64,000 bases of DNA from Catonia carolina (taxonomy: Eukaryota > Arthropoda > Insecta > Hemiptera > Achilidae), in assembly GCA_035578175.1 (NCBI GenBank), contig JAQMRL010000001.1, positions 430,975,545 through 431,039,544 on the forward strand, read 5' to 3'. The translations under genes and the position numbers were made by a program. The notes under the pieces were generated by a model. It was not told the DNA's origin, did no database searches, and saw only the letters and a program-made list of their open reading frames with translations. Of the stretch, positions 44,856-56,443 are shown piece by piece (within the stretch, counting starts at the first letter, position 1; each line of letters starts with the position of its first letter).

Positions 44856-45355
44856 TATTAATACCAGAAATAAAGTAGAATGTCAAGTACAAAGAAAACC
44901 CCGATTTATTTTATTAATAAAGTAGGAGAGCATATGTAGAACTACATTATATTTATGTACATAAATTATAGTATTCGACATACGGTAGCCTATGTCCAGT
45001 ATGCGTTAGGCTACTGAAATACAGTATAGCAAGTTATTGAATCTGATAAAGAAAACTTCAAAACATAATCGTCCACTGGAGAATATGCTGCTGTTTTTAC
45101 CCGCGTTCGACTTTTTCCGTTTTTTTGATTCCAGTTTTCCATAATTGTGTTTTTTCTTTTTAAAAAAGACGAAAAAGTGTTCGGTAAAATCCCGTATTCT
45201 TTAGCTACGTCAAACTTTCGTTTTGTACCCCGTTATACATCTTGAATCACTTTAATAAAATTTTATTCCATTTTTTTACAATACTGTATTCTACGTATTT
45301 ATTTTTTAATGTAATTAAATAAATAAAAATGCGTCTAAATTACTCTCTTTTGTGA

Positions 45356-45371
45356 CCCACGTTGGGCGCCA
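45356..45371 (-). other. LTR-retrotransposon primer-binding site remnant
   Basis: On the minus strand TGGCGCCCAACGTGGG directly follows an ACATTACA-type LTR end. This is a tRNA primer-binding-site arrangement common in insect Ty3/gypsy elements. The LTR would extend rightward (45376 onward) and the internal region left, but only about 50 bases of the latter remain before the pogo relic. Confidence 0.5.
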
Positions 45372-45996
45372 AAATGTAATGTAATTTTAAAGAAATAAAA
45401 TAAAACGCAAATTTGAATTGAAATAAATAAATTGAAATTTAATTGAAACTAGTAAAAATTGAAAATTGACAAAAATTAAATGTTACAAAATTACTTAACT
45501 TGAATTGAATTTTTTGATGACACTGCTGTTCTACAACTCTAAAAATATAAACTAAATTAATTAATAACATGAAATATGTTTGTTCTAATAATAAATTGAA
45601 TTTTTATTTTTAATTTACTTATGAGCTCAAAATTATTAAATTAATAAAATAGTTACGATTTTTTATAATTCCTTGTAGTCTTAGATGCTTCATGTGTTTT
45701 CTTCCATTGACCAGGATCGAATGGAGCACTTGACCATAGTTGCAATTGGTTTTATAGATGTTCATAATCTTATTTAAATCTTTTATTCCTAATTTTTAAT
45801 ATATTAATGTCATTTTAATTAGTTCCTCAATTAATTGGATTCTTGTTGTTTTATTAATCTTCTTTTCTTATTTTAAAATTTTATTTAATTAAATCATACT
45901 TTCTTTTGTTTTTCTTGATTGAATTTCAACTATTTGGATTCTGGAATTAATTTCTATTAATATTTAATATTTTTCTCATAAATATTTTTAATATAT

Positions 45997-46676
45997 TGTG
46001 ACACTTATCGCGAAGGTCCGTTTCGGGATCTAGGTAATTAAATAATTAATACACTAAAGTTTAAAATTACAAGTATTTATTATAACTAAAAGATTTACAA
46101 AATAAATAATAAACTAATTATAATGAAGTAATACAATAAATACCTAACTCAAATAATTTACTTAGTACTACTTACAAACAATTATACACAAAAACTGAAT
46201 ACAATGCACGTACACAATAAGATAGTATAACAATAGTTGACCACTACAATGCCCGGATACTTTGACCTTTTCTACGCATCTATAGCACACTCAATAAACA
46301 CTCGTCAAAGATCAAACGAATACTAACTCTCTGACCGCACTTGGGGCTCCATTTATATAGGTAGATCAAAGAGTTTTCTCGAAAGACACAGAGGTTTGAT
46401 GCAAATAATAAAAATCCTTTTTATTTGTTCTCGAAAAATCATAACTAATATAAACAAGTCACAATAGAATAAAGGTGTTACAGGTAACCAACCGAATCTT
46501 TCACAAATAGTTGTACAACAAAGACCCTACCTTATTATACGCGGCCCTTTTTAAATATCCTTTTATAACTAACCCTATTGTTACTTTGTCACTCTATTAT
46601 CTACTCTTTAACATTGTATGAATACAAAACTATCTAGAACCCTCTCGAGCCATATTACTTTTTCGATATTGTCACA
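45997..46676 (-). mobile_element. Solo LTR, 680 bp, minus strand
   Basis: Ends are TGTGACAC and TTGTCACA, flanked by ATATAT on both sides (45991-45996, 46677-46682). On the minus strand a TATA box (TATATAAA, 46359-46352) is followed 25 bases on by TCAG (46334-46331). A poly(A) signal lies near 46080. The order is that of an LTR. It may be nested in the degenerate LTR that begins at 45376. The AT-rich duplication is weak evidence by itself. Confidence 0.7.
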
Positions 46677-46682
46677 ATATAT

Positions 46683-47825
46683 ATTTTATTATTGTTTATT
46701 CTATTTAAAAAAAAATTGAATTATTTAATTTCGATTATTTTAAGATTATTTTTAAAATTATTCCTTGAATTAACGACAATTGATTACTTAAATTGAATCA
46801 TCTATCAACGATGTAATAGAACATAGACTGCTATTCTACAATTTTGTAGCAGCGGCGGATACTTAAAGGGAACTAAGTAATTTGAAAAGGACCATAAATA
46901 TCGCATACCTAAAAGTTTAACATAATAAGTGATATAATGGTAAATAACAGAACACTGCGTTTTAAAATTATTTACTATACTACATCCAAAAGTCACTTTA
47001 GACTGTGGGAAAGATAAGCGGTTCAAATTTAACATTGGTTGTATACAGCAATAAGCTCTCCGCTACTATCTGTCCTACAAACATACGTTGTATTCAATTA
47101 ATACTGTTTAAGTTTTAGTTGTAATTGTAATTTAAACTAAAGTTAAAATGATAAGTGACTATTATTTAAAGAATAATTTTCGGCCCCAATATTCGATTAA
47201 AAGAAGCAGTATTTAAAATTAAAAAGAAATGAAATACTCTAAAATAAATGTAAATAGTAAAATTTGTAGAACATTTATAGAATTAATAGGCCTATGGCGA
47301 TGAAATTGATAAATACAGATTTTGAAAGAATAAAAGAAAATTATTTTAAATTATCTTTTCATAACATTTTATGGTTTTGCAAACAAAATGGTGTACATTA
47401 CCCTATAAATAGTTAAATTCAATTACAAAATGTAATAACAATTCTGTCACATAATTATAAATATTTTAGATAATAACGTAAACATTGTTAATCGAAAAAG
47501 TAATTTGTTTGAATATCATAAGTATAATATAGCCTAAAATAAGATCAACTGTTATTCTCATAGCGTGAATCAATGTTTTTAACACCGTACGTAACAGGGC
47601 TCTGGGCATATTAGCAATGGTATAGTCACTTGAGTCTCGAGTTTACCCTTGTTTGCAACGAGGGGTAAAGGGGGAAAAGCATCAGTGCACATACGCGACT
47701 GCTTTAATTTCAGTACGACAAACATAACAACTTATACTATACTGATAGCATATTGTACAGTATATTGTGGAACCTTTTGTAGGTTAACACTGTACGAATA
47801 TAACTGTTAGTTTCCGTAAACAGAA
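46683..47825. other. No gene recognised
   Basis: AT-rich; TTCTACAATTTTGTAGCAGC at about 46833-46852 echoes TGCTGTTCTACAACTC near 45524, which would fit an LTR enclosing the solo LTR. Nothing else is supported. Confidence 0.4.
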
Positions 47826-48197
47826 ATGTCGGTTTCTCGAAAACTTGGTAAAACTATTCATAGCGCTAAACTAAATATAATAAGCAATGTAATAAAATGT
47901 TGTGAAGTTGAAGCTAAACAAAAATGCCTATCCGTGCCTCTTAACAAAAGCCGTAAGTGAGCGGCTAAATACTGTGATGTTTCTCTTTTCACGATTCGAA
48001 ATATAAAGAAGGAAGTTAAAGAGAGTGAAGAAGCTAATTCTTCATCAACAGTTTTGTTGACACCAGTAAAAAAGGAAACGGTTAGGTAAATTAAGGGAAC
48101 TAGTGAGGCTGATAGTGAGGACGCCGGTGACAGCGACAGTAAAGAAGGCGATTCATTCGTAGAAAATTTTGTTCCAATGGAATACGGTAGCTGGTAA
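47826..48197 (+). pseudogene. Transposase N-terminal relic (helix-turn-helix) with acidic C-terminus
   Basis: One frame from ATG 47826 to TAA 48195-48197, broken by TGA (47958) and TAA (48087). It reads RKLGKTIHSAKLNIISNVIK, then LPLNKSRK-like sequence, AAKYCDVSLFTIRNIKKEVK, and after the second stop an acidic SEADSEDAGDSDSKEGDS tail. The AA..C.VS..TIR.I pattern is a transposase-type helix-turn-helix. The acidic end looks like a normal C-terminus joined directly, so the catalytic core was probably deleted. A related motif is at 50340-50560. Confidence 0.5.
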
Positions 48198-49439
48198 TTG
48201 CAGTAAATCTATCATTTCTATGGCTTATGATTTTATTTTGTGAAATAAATGGAGGGGGGGTTTTGAGAGATTATCAGTTTTATGGTCCACCCTCCACCAA
48301 TTTTCCTTCATCAGGCTTTCATGTGTTGAGTATAAGTCCTCTGTTTTCTTCCACAATTTCATGGTTTGCCGCCTTCCTGCTCAGTTAAATCCTAGCACCA
48401 GTTTTAACCGTGTTCGTGGATGACTTTTACCTCTGTTTTCTAAACAGGGCCTCCAATCTGCTTGTCCCATCGACCGTCTGTCTGCCTCATGTATGTCCGC
48501 CATATCGGAATTTTAGTGATGTGACGTGCTGTTTTAAATCTGTTATTTCCGGTTTTTGCTGAACACCGTAATTTCAATTAGAGATAAGCATGTAGTGTCT
48601 AATAAATAAATTTTTGTTTTGTGGTTAAAGATTTTGTGTTGTGCAATTTAGATTCCTTTTTATTTATCGGTAATGTATTATTTACAGTATGAATTATATT
48701 GGAACAAATTCAAACAAAACAATCGTTACAGAAACATTATTCAGATGACAGTATCTGGTAATACTCTTTCATCACAACTGGCACCAATTTATATAGTTTT
48801 GTAGTTCCTTTAACAAAACAGTTTTTTAAAAAACCTTCAAAGTTGTTTATGTTGCGAAAAACAAAATTATTGCTTGAAATATCATTCCAAACTTTTCGAA
48901 CCATCATTAATATTTGTTTTCATCAAAACATCGGATATATTTTATGCTCCAATAAATAAATTAAAACGAAATGCAAAGAGCGTAATATCTATTAACAATG
49001 GTATTACAAAACATAAAGTTCATTTGCGATGATGGTATATTTAATAAATTTAAGTAATGTCAGTAACAGCATACTTATTAAAAGTAACAGCGAACTAAAG
49101 CTTTCTCATTAAAATAGTCTGTGAGTGGAACAAATTGATATTTTTGTCTTGGATGATGAAAGTTTAACTTCCGTCTTTCACTCAGCATTATGAGTTCCTT
49201 TTATCATACGTTTTTAATTGAATATTCAAAAACAAAGCGAATTAAAATAACACCAAGTGAACTTGGTGATCAAAGAATATTTGATTCAACTAGCTGAAAT
49301 ATGTTCATAAGAATTATTAACAATTTTACTTCTGTTCAAATTTTCTGAAGTAAAATTGTTATAGATAATAATATTTTGGAACATAACTCCCCACTTTCAG
49401 TATCTAGTTTACAACATTACATACAAACTGGATAAAGAT
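48198..49439. other. No gene recognised
   Basis: AT-rich with an AATAAA at 48242 and a G-run (GGAGGGGGGG, about 48251). No coding or repeat boundary seen. Confidence 0.45.
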
Positions 49440-49920
49440 GCTTACAATAAGATGCACCGATTTCAGCAAATATGCTGAACTATCCACCACACTTTAAAAA
49501 ATAGCACCAGCAAAAACGCGAGGTTGAGATTTTATAAAACATTAGCAGTGCCGACTCTACTCTATGGCAGTGAAACTTGGGTGCTATCAAAGTGAGAGGA
49601 GAGTAGATTGCAAGCATCTTAAATGAAATTTCTTCGACGTACATATGGGTGAAGTAGAGAAGATCGTTACAGGAATACCGAGATAAGGAAAGAACTCAAC
49701 ATCTTCTCTATAAACAACAAGGTATTCCAGAACAGAATGCAGTGGTTAGAGAATGTAAGAATTCGGGAGGATAGGATACCTAAGCAGACACTGGGCTATA
49801 AGCCGAAGAGCAGGAGAGAACGAGGACAACCGAGAAAAGATGGGCAGATTTGAGAGGTTCGGAACAGGCAGAGAAGCCTAATCCTTGAAAAGCAGAAGAA
49901 GAGAAGAAGAAATATTAAAA
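49440..49920 (+). pseudogene. LINE reverse-transcriptase C-terminal tail
   Basis: With stops the strand reads RFYKTLAVPTLLYGSETWVL, then RRTYG, REDRYRNTEIRKELNIFSIN, RMQWLENVRIREDRIPKQTL and PKSRRERGQPRKDG. This is the usual polymerase tail ending in a basic GRPRK segment. It is 5' truncated and dead. Confidence 0.78.
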
Positions 49921-50339
49921 AATTTTGTAATGTTTGGTTTATTAAAAATTATATTAACAGTCTGATGATTAAAGGGTTACGGAAAAGTATAAATGGGTTA
50001 AATGTGCAACAATTTCACAGACCTTAGCCGGGAATCGTTTACCAGTTCTCCGCTTTGCTACTTTCTTGTGTTGCTTTTCTAGTAGTTTGCTAACTAGTAA
50101 CTAGAAGTCACGCCTACGGACCCGATGCATACCGATTGATTGGGCCATCAAAACATCACCTTACTTAAAAAAAATCTAATGTTATAAAACTACTTCAAAA
50201 ATATTATTTAAAAAAATATTTTGAGAAATTATTTATTTTTAAATATTGTTTGTAAAGATTATTGAAATTAAGCTCGTAAAATGTTATATTTCTTAGTGCA
50301 GATTTTTGGAAATTATCGATGTTAACATTACTGCTTATT
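49921..50339. other. No gene recognised
   Basis: AT-rich; nothing supported. Confidence 0.45.
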
Positions 50340-50560
50340 CTTGGTCGACTTTTTCTTGGCCTACTAAACGTTCCATTATCACTAATTTTGTTCTTAGGTT
50401 AAAATTTTTCTTAAAGAGGGAACGGATATACCACAAAGTTTAGCAGCGCGCTCCTGAATTTCCTTACGTTGGTTCTCGTAATTTTCATTAGAAGTTTTTT
50501 AAAAATTCATTCATAATAATACATTTACTTCGGCTTTTCAGCATCACTTCTTTGCCTATT
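50340..50560 (-). pseudogene. Transposase helix-turn-helix relic, minus strand
   Basis: The minus strand at about 50485-50405 reads NQRKEIQERAAKLCGISVPS and then LRKI. This parallels AAKYCDVSLFTIRNI at 47961-48005 and the ERAA..TGVS..T..RI pattern of DNA-transposase N-termini. No catalytic part was found. Confidence 0.4.
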
Positions 50561-51277
50561 CGTGTTGATTACAGTTGAGACATTACGAAGCGCTATTAGT
50601 ACTTTAAATATGCACAACACAGTAAAACTGGTTAAGCTAGTATTGAAAAATACTGGTTAAGTAGTACTGAAAAATACTGTTTAGAGAAGTGTTAAAGTAT
50701 TTAAAAATGCTATTTAGTAGAATCACAATTCTGAGATCTTACCACTGGAAGTACACCAAGCGACTGTTGTTCTTCAGAAGAGTGTTGTCGAACCCCACCC
50801 TCTGCCGCATAACGGTTTCAAACCCTCCCTCTCTTTCCAAAACAGCCACCACACATTCTCAAAAGCAAGCAAAATGAACGACAGCGAATCAACGGAGTGT
50901 GCATGCATAACTTTGTTCTACTCTAGTTCCTTATGGGAAGGTCACGAGCTAGATGGTTGGTATGGTTATTTATTATCTAGTCGATCGTAAAATTTACTGT
51001 AGGAGGATCCGGTTTTAGTTTAATTTTTGGGTTTAGGAAGTTTGAAATTGTCGAGGAAGGTTTTGTTGGTTCCGTACAAAGGAGTGACATAAAAAAGGCT
51101 TAAAAATTATAACTGAAAGATGTTAGGCTATTTATTTATTAGGAATAGGCATGTACTGACGTTTCTAATGTTTTTTAACATGAAGCAACTGATTGTTAAC
51201 AATACAATTTCATTTCTTTTAAGATATAGGTTTGTAAACACATACATCATCTAGGCTTACTTTGTCATCCTGCTATA
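50561..51277. other. No gene recognised
   Basis: A short duplication (ACTGGTTAAG...AAAAATACTG, 50627-50680) is visible. An open frame at 50689-50877 has no recognised homology. Confidence 0.45.
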
Positions 51278-51395
51278 AGGTATGGAAACATGGACTTTGA
51301 GTATGCAGTCTATGAATTGTTTAAAAGCTTTCGAGATGTGGGTGTTTAGAAAAATGCTCCTGATTTTGTGGATCAGTCATGATACCGACGTCGAT
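51278..51395 (+). pseudogene. LINE reverse-transcriptase fragment
   Basis: The strand reads GMETWTLSMQSMNCLKAFEM, then WVFRKMLLILWISHDTD. This is the conserved YG.ETWTL....L.AFEMW..R.ML.I.W..H segment of LINE polymerases, about 120 bases long, with no further extension. Confidence 0.7.
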
Positions 51396-52094
51396 GCTTT
51401 GAGACCTATCGGTGTGGGTCTTGATAGAGAGTGATTTGCGATTGTTGTGGCCAAACCTCAGTAATAAAGTCAGCACTATAAGAACAAACCATTTTGTATA
51501 AAACCGAACAAGTTTGAGTAAAATATAATTACTACATAAACTTTTAAGCTTACTTTGCAAGTAACCTCAAATTAATTTTCATTTACTGTTGATCAAGTAC
51601 GTGAATTATTCCAAATTACTGAATGTTCTATTATTATATTTTAAAAATACAATTTTTGTGAAAATGTTTGCTCTTTTTTATGGTTAAATATAAACCTTGT
51701 GAGTACAAAACGAGGAAAGAGGTTATTTATAACTTTTCCAATGAGGTAAAATAAACTGATGGAGTTGATGTCGAAAAGTACACAGTTAACCGTTGGTTAT
51801 AAGGTGGGTGGTTTGGTATCTTTTGTTAAAAAAGTATACCGTGTATACATAACAATGTTAACTTTGTACAAAATGACATTTCTAAATTAACTTGCAAAAC
51901 AACCCAGGCTTAATAACTGTAGGAAGGGGTTTCCATGGTAATTAGTATTATCAAAATTTATTCTCATGTATGATAAAATCTCTTGTATTACGTAACCACG
52001 TGTAAAATGCATGTATATTTGGAAAGAATAGAAAAACACATAATTATAGTTCTTTTGGTATGAATGAATATTAATTGTTTTACATCACCTTATA
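51396..52094. other. No gene recognised
   Basis: AT-rich; nothing supported. Confidence 0.45.
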
Positions 52095-52180
52095 CAGTAA
52101 AACCTCCTCAAAGCGACCACGTACGGTGAACTCAATAAGTGGTCGTTTTGGAGAAGTGGAGGTCAGGACAATACTGTAAT
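52095..52180. repeat. pogo/Tigger-like terminal sequence
   Basis: CAGTAAAACCTCCTCAAAGC followed by GACCAC, and an internal inverted GTGGTCGTTTTGGAG, has the form of a pogo/Tigger or related MITE end. No partner end or transposase was found. Confidence 0.4.
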
Positions 52181-52522
52181 TAAAATAACTTCATTATTAT
52201 GAAAAATGTATGATTATTTACCTCAAAAATATAGTGAAATGCAGTACAAAGTTTCGCCTTCAATAAAGTGGTTACGCAGACCCGCATAACACTTGCTAAA
52301 TACAGTACATTTCTTGTGAAATAACGGAAAAGGTCCGAATTATTGACCTAGCTTTTCCTTAAACCATGATCAAAACGCTAAACAAACACAAAAGTTTCAT
52401 TTTGCAATCTTTACGTTAATTTGTATTTGGTTTAATGTACAGTATTTATTAGCCAGTTTTAAAAATATTTAAAATTAGTGAAACGATATTCCTAACCCGG
52501 GCAAATAAAGAAGGCACAATAT

Positions 52523-52760
52523 TGTAGCACCTAAGCTTAGGTTTGCTCGGGATCTGGGTGGGATAAATAATAAGCAGACCTGTTTTAAATTTATTACAAT
52601 TAATATTATTTATTTACACAATTAATATTTACAATTAATTATTATAATTAGCCTACTAACAAATACAATTATTAGATTTTATAAATTAATCAATTAAAAT
52701 CTCAAGGTTAAACTAAACTTGACTATAATTAAGAAAATGTAACAAAAATCATAACAATTG
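52523..52760 (-). mobile_element. LTR fragment related to the solo LTR at 28620
   Basis: Read on the minus strand, the end ATTATTTATCCC...GATCCCGAGCAAACCTAAGC, then TTAGGTGCTACA, matches the last 60 bases of the 28620-29138 LTR, with AT-rich homology further in. Its other end was not identified. Confidence 0.6.
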
Positions 52761-53445
52761 ATTGTTAATTTTTTACTTTTATTACTTATTTTAAAGGTTT
52801 TATTTATTTTGTATTAAAATATTTGAAACGGTAGAAATGTCAAAAATATTCGTTTAAAATTACAAATTTAATTATTTTATTCGTGAAGAAAAAATCAATA
52901 CCAAATTATATAATTTCGTGTACAGTAATAAAATTAGTAAAGTAAATCTTGTGTTCATAAGAGTGAAACAGAATTTCTTTATCAGAACAAACAGTTAATA
53001 AGCAACACAATTTAATCTGATGTCTAGGAAACTCTCACGGGATGTAATAACCCTATTGGAACCACCGCTTTAGAACCGTGTAGAATAAACATGCAAATTC
53101 AGGAAATTTACTCTAAGTTTAATTAAAGATAGTAAATGAGGATCATAATGAAACTTCACTTAATAGAATCGTCTAGTTTCAAAACCAGATACATCCAAAA
53201 ATTTCAAATTTTATATTTTTGCATTTTTTAACAGCCTTCTTACAACCTTCTATATTCACTGTAAAAAGCATGTTTCAAAGCGATCTACATCCTTAATAAA
53301 AACAAGCATAAAGTTGCCGGTTTTTTCCAAAACCAGATACATCCATTCGTCCTCGTATTATCCTTGAAAAACATATGTTTACAGAACATGGGTCGGGCAT
53401 TTGTTTGAGGTTATGTTGTATAATGGCAGGATGTTGCAAAGTGTA

Positions 53446-53772
53446 TTTTTTTTTGTAATCCCTAATTTGTGTACGTTGCAATCTGTTCAATTCAGAACAA
53501 TAAGCAACCTCATGACCCAATGAGATGAGGATGATGTGTATGACGTGTAAATGAGGTGTAGTCTTGTACAGACTCAGGGCGACCATTCCTGAGACAGTAT
53601 GGTTAATTGAACCCCAACCATCAAAGTACACCGGTAACCATTGTCTAGCATTCAAATCCGTATAAAAGTAACTACGTTTACTAGGATTTGAACTAGGAAT
53701 CTTCGTCTCCGAAAAGCAGCTGTTAAACAACTAATTTTGGCGACGACTTTACCTCTAGACCAACCCTGTGGG
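53446..53772 (-). mobile_element. tRNA-derived SINE (family B), copy 2
   Basis: Reverse complement of the 42137-42460 family. It has TGGTCTAGAGG (A box) and AGTTCAAATCC (B box), the full body, and a short A-rich 3' tail at 53446-53455. It lies inside the TIR element at 53170-54675. The 145-residue open frame across it is antisense to nothing real. Confidence 0.82.
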
Positions 53773-53828
53773 TTGATTTTAGTGCAAGTTTTTCTATTGC
53801 ATTGTGTTGCGTTAAGTACTATTAAGTA

Positions 53829-54101
53829 TTGTTAATGAAAAAATATTTGCGAATCAGGGAAGTTATTAAAGATGTTACTCAACCAAATTTGATCGAAAAA
53901 GGGAAGGTGTTAGTATCTAAAATCAAAATTAATGATGTAAAAAAATTACTATCAAAACATTTCGGGGAAACTTGGAGAGATTTAAGTAGTTTAAAATTTT
54001 GTAAGGAATTTATTGTTGCTATGAAAGAAACGGCTGTAGAAAATGATCCACCGATCTGTAAACCTTGTGAAAAAGCAGAAGTTCAAAATTTACTAGTATA
54101 A
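53829..54101 (+). CDS. Hypothetical 90-residue protein within a TIR element
   Basis: Open frame MLMKKYLRIREVIKDV, then KVLVSKIKINDVKKLLSKHF, GETWRDLSSLKFCKEFI and a C-terminal PPICKPCEKAE. It is Lys-rich with no signal peptide or membrane segment. The VKKLL.KHFG..W..L..L.F pattern recalls the C-terminal region of some uncharacterised insect transposon proteins, but I cannot name the family. Position inside the inverted-repeat element suggests a transposon-encoded remnant. It may be the last exon or a 5'-truncated piece, the upstream part being replaced by the SINE. Confidence 0.4.
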   Translation: MLMKKYLRIREVIKDVTQPNLIEKGKVLVSKIKINDVKKLLSKHFGETWRDLSSLKFCKEFIVAMKETAVENDPPICKPCEKAEVQNLLV

Positions 54102-54675
54102 AGTTTTATTGTATCGGAGGTTTTTTTTGCTAATATACTATCTTCCTTATTTTTTTCAATTTATTGTCTTAAATAATTTTTAAATTTTTAATAATATTTT
54201 GTTTTGTTTTAATTTCATTTTATCAGACTTTTTTTTTGCTAAAATAATATTCTTTTCTAATTTTTAAGAAATTTGTAGGCCTACTTACAAAAAAATTTCA
54301 ACATTTAAAAAAAATTTATTATCTAACTTAATATTTGTAATTTTATTACTAAAGAACACAAATTTGTGATTACTTGTTCTACCTACAAAATAAAATAATC
54401 ACGGGTTTTATATATTTTGGTTTTTAAGTTTATTTCAAAACCAGATTGATCCGAATTTGGTTTTAAAACCATATATATATCCACATATATTATATGAATT
54501 TTCTTTTAAGCCACAGTCATTAGAAAGTTAAAATTTAGTATGTAAAATCCTCTACTCTAATGCTATTTCTGAAGTAAGTTACAATGTTGTATCATTTCAT
54601 GTTTTTGAATGAAACATTTTTCAGCTCTCCTGAAAAATTTACACTTTTGGATATATCTGCTTTTGAAACTAGACG

Positions 54676-55601
54676 GTTACTATCCACAGAATGAATGAAA
54701 ATATATCAATAAAGAAAATACTTAATTTTTATAAAAATTGAATAATAAAAACGACTTTTGTTGAAAAAAATTGAATAGAGCTCAAAAATGTTGAATATTT
54801 CGAAAGAACTAATCAAAAATGAAATTTTTCGAAAATTTGATGAATCTAGATACCAGAGAGAAAGACAAAACAATTTATTTATTTCTGAAATGAGTTTGAA
54901 ATTCGAGTGGAAGCAGCTCAGATGTGATATTTATGTAGGAACATCGACATAACTTTTTCATTATTTTCAATGATATTTTATTCAAGTCGCTGTTGATTTG
55001 TTCAATAAGTTCACCGTTGTAAACTTTTTTTTGTCTACTACTAATGTATAAAAAATTTTAACCAAGATTTGTAATTTGAATTGAGTTGTATGAATTTTAG
55101 ATGTTGCTTGGATAAGGAAAACCATTTACAAGTTAACGATCTCATGAATATACATGAACATGGTATTTACTTAACATATAATCATTTCTAACGGGCAGAT
55201 CTTGCAGAAGTTCATGTATTATCTTTTCCGTATACTTATTAATTTTTCTGAAAACCTTATATAAAAGGTCAATAAAGTGAAAGTTTAATAAACGCCACGT
55301 GTATGAAAGTTGCCTTTGTTCCAGTGTTCGTTAAATTGTGGTTTTCTTAAGCAGTTGTCTTACCATTTTATATCAGTAACTTAACAAAATATGATACTGC
55401 TCATTCTCGTAAAATGTTTTCTGACAAGTAAATATGAAATGAAAAGAAAATGTTTCATAGTTTCAATGCAGAAATGGGTAATTTAATGTCGACAGGTGCA
55501 ACACAGAAGTGATAGTAAGTAAAATACAAAGTTATCTGTGAGATCACTACTTACCATATGGTTTTGTATTAAATAGTGTGAATATTAGTTAACTAATTTT
55601 T
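54676..55601. other. No gene recognised
   Basis: AT-rich; nothing supported. Confidence 0.45.
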
Positions 55602-55773
55602 ACTTTTTCTTGCCTATATCAATATATAGGAAGGAAAGTATTGTTTTCATGTCGTTTTTTCGAAATCGAGTTTTGTTTATTTCTAATGTTTTATTACTAA
55701 TGTTAGGTTTATTGTTAATTATTTTATATTGGCAAGAGAAAGTTGCGTGAGTTTTTCACACCAAATCTTTTTA
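55602..55773. repeat. Dispersed non-coding repeat, internal-deletion form
   Basis: It begins ACTTTTTCTTGCCTATATC and ends TTGGCAAGAGAAAGT, then TTTTTCACACCAAAT, as in the 35096-36031 copy. The join falls in an AGTTTT shared by both deletion edges (about 35168 and 35931 in the long copy), so about 760 bases were removed. Confidence 0.72.
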
Positions 55774-56443
55774 CATATTCTGGCACATGGTTTTCTAACA
55801 TAAATTTGATATGTAAATTTCAACCGTTTCAGTTACTGGAATGAAAGTGGTCATAGGGATGACCAGATGAATATGGAAATTAATGTTAAGTGTTTGAGCG
55901 CTGGATGGACTCTTCATGCCAATTACCCAACACAGCTCTTAGGCTTTTTATTTGAAGTTACGGTATGACCTAGCCGATCCGGCAAATCTGTATGCCTGGT
56001 GCGGGAAAGTCTCATAGTTGTGGGCGTTGGCGTATTCAGTGTTTGAACGTAAATATGTGCCCATTCGTACGGGTTATACCATCCTGGTAATCCAGGCGTC
56101 TCTGTGAGCGCTCCATTTGAGACTCCGTGTAGGACGGGGAGTCAAGGTGCGGAAGTGACACTGGAAGAAATGAAACTACAGATCGTACCATATTTGCACA
56201 AGAAGGAGATTCTTTAATATTACTCGTACTAGAGCAGGTTTGAACAAAAATGAGTTTCTTCATGATTACTAAAGCAATTACAGAATGTACAGGAGAGCTG
56301 AATAAAGAAGTAAGAAAAACGTTCGCCAGGCTATACGTGAAAGTTTTTAACGATATCCAAGCTACCAGATTGGTAAAATGTACAAAATTTGTGGGACTAG
56401 ATATAAACGTTAAAACACACAGGACGTTAAACTATTCAAAAGG
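55774..56443. other. No gene recognised
   Basis: Open frames at 56036-56263 (minus) and 56250-56456 (plus) show no family resemblance. No repeat boundaries were identified. Confidence 0.45.

Larger units (their letters stand above)
43740..45300 (-). mobile_element. pogo/Tigger-like relic, split by a DD41D element
   Basis: The left end (CAGTACAACTTGGTTAATTC) is typical of pogo/Tigger termini. GGTTAATTCGAA at 43751-43762 recurs inverted at 43801-43812. At about 45260-45080 on the minus strand is a CENP-B/pogo-type DNA-binding segment: VIQDV, a stop, then GTKRKFDVAKEYGILPNTFS and SFLKKKKHNYGKLESKKRKK. No DDE catalytic region remains. The element at 43879-44855 sits inside it. The right terminus was not located. 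Confidence 0.65.
53170..54675. mobile_element. TIR element of unknown class with sub-terminal repeats
   Basis: A 31-bp inverted pair bounds the block: CGTCTAGTTTCAAAACCAGA (53170 on) and TCTGCTTTTGAAACTAGACG (ending 54675). The word CAAAACCAGATACATCC recurs at about 53185 and 53328 and, as CAAAACCAGATTGATCC, at about 54437. Such sub-terminal repeats are typical of transposase binding regions. It carries a small open frame (53829-54101) and a family B SINE (53446-53772). No target duplication was found, so the class is open. Confidence 0.62.

Noticed and set aside
53293..53730. 145-residue open frame on the minus strand
   Set aside because: Runs across a tRNA-derived SINE; the same stretch is non-coding in the other two copies.
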